NCBI GenBank assembly: GCA_947505565.1
Contig: CANNLB010000128.1
Location: 1 to 7,053 of the forward strand
Length of the DNA stretch: 7,053 nt
DNA from: Acidobacteriota bacterium
GTDB taxonomy: Bacteria; Acidobacteriota; Terriglobia; Bryobacterales; Bryobacteraceae
Reading direction: 5' to 3'
Position numbers and translations under genes: made by a program. Shown here piece after piece: positions 6,571 to 7,053 of this stretch. Every line of letters begins with the position of its first letter. The first letter of the stretch is position 1. The notes under the pieces were generated by a model, which was given only the letters and a program-made list of their open reading frames with translations, had not been told where the DNA came from and searched no databases.

Positions 6571-7053
6571 TTACCGGCGGCGGCGAAACGCGGCGACGAC
6601 AAAGAATCCTGCGCTGAGGAGCAAGTAGGTCGATGGCTCCGGCGTCGCGACGAGTAAGGAGAAGCTGCCGACGTAGTCGTTACCGCCGAACAGACCAGGC
6701 GAGTTCGTAAAGGGCCCGACTTGATTGCCTCCGGAACGAGCCTGGGACAGCGCAGTTAGCGTGATCCGGTGGTCGCCGTTCACGTAGAGCAGGGTGTTGG
6801 CACCCGCCACCAGCGGCAGTCCATCCAGACGGGGCGTAATCAGGGCGCCGCTGGCCGCAAAAGAGCTGCTGTTGGCCGTTACGAGGGCCGAAATCCCGGG
6901 AGTATTATCGACGCCACCGAAAAAGAGATTGAGCCCGAACTGGCCCGGGTTCTGCAAGAGTGGCTGCGCCCGGTAGGCAAACGTATAGGTACCCGGCAGG
7001 TTCAACGGGACATTGATGCGCGCGTTCGAGCCGTTGCCCGAGTTCAGGGGGAT
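6571..7053 (-). CDS. PEP-CTERM sorting domain protein, 5' end outside window
   Basis: The frame stays open from the right edge to TAA at 6571-6573, giving the last 160 codons of a gene that starts beyond the window; an internal TTG at 7005 is not a credible start. The final 23 residues are a textbook PEP-CTERM signal: PEPSTYLL, a hydrophobic transmembrane stretch (LSAGFFVVAAF) and a basic RRRR tail. From family knowledge this directs export, recognition by an exosortase (EpsH/XrtA type) at the PEP motif, and release or surface attachment, typically in exopolysaccharide- or biofilm-forming bacteria. The visible mature part is Gly/Asn/Ser-rich with beta-strand-like segments (LPGTYTFAYRAQP, FGLNLFFGG, LLYVNGDHRITLTAL) and no recognisable catalytic motif, as is usual for this class. 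Neither an exosortase gene nor an operon partner is visible here. The remnant receptor tail begins immediately downstream on the same strand. Confidence 0.9.
   Translation of the reverse strand: MPLNSGNGSNARINVPLNLPGTYTFAYRAQPLLQNPGQFGLNLFFGGVDNTPGISALVTANSSSFAASGALITPRLDGLPLVAGANTLLYVNGDHRITLTALSQARSGGNQVGPFTNSPGLFGGNDYVGSFSLLVATPEPSTYLLLSAGFFVVAAFRRRR

Overview
The window looks like chromosomal DNA of an Acidobacteriota bacterium, most likely of the Solibacter/Bryobacter group (Bryobacterales). This is an inference from gene content: a multidomain DUF1587/1595/1592/1588/1585 cytochrome-like protein paired with a Tat-exported DUF1552 protein, a Tat-signal DegT-family aminotransferase, a PEP-CTERM protein, and the tail of a Solibacter-style TonB-dependent receptor. 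GC content is high throughout. No tRNA, rRNA, CRISPR array, insertion sequence or phage gene is visible.

Layout. About 30-557 (+) is a decayed GNAT acetyltransferase gene with three in-frame TAG codons and a frameshift. At 605-633 an inverted repeat covers the ribosome binding site of the next gene. 645-1985 (+) is an intact DegT/DnrJ/EryC1/StrS-type PLP enzyme with a Tat-like leader. Converging on it, about 1963-2460 (-) is a broken PA14-like domain gene spread over three reading frames. From 6287 down to 2515 (-) runs a compact three-gene operon: the DUF1592-type di-CXXCH protein, the DUF1552 protein (ATGA overlap), and an Asp/Glu-racemase-superfamily protein (6-base gap). About 6336-6530 (-) holds the C-terminal remnant of a TonB-dependent receptor, ending in a stem-loop across its stop codon. 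6571 to the right edge (-) is the 3' part of a PEP-CTERM protein gene that begins outside the window.

How the genes fit together. The DUF1592-type protein and the DUF1552 protein are a recurrent pair of exported proteins in Acidobacteria and Planctomycetes. Their biochemical role is not established, although the two CXXCH motifs point to covalent haem. The tightly linked racemase-like protein is an unusual third member and is predicted to be cytoplasmic. The DegT protein and the PEP-CTERM protein are also predicted to be exported, so four of the five intact genes encode envelope or periplasmic proteins.

The most notable result is that three of the spaces between intact genes, which look empty or filled with meaningless short ORFs, hold recognisable broken genes (GNAT, PA14, TonB receptor tail). 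I did not find a convincing new defence system or other undescribed multi-gene system.
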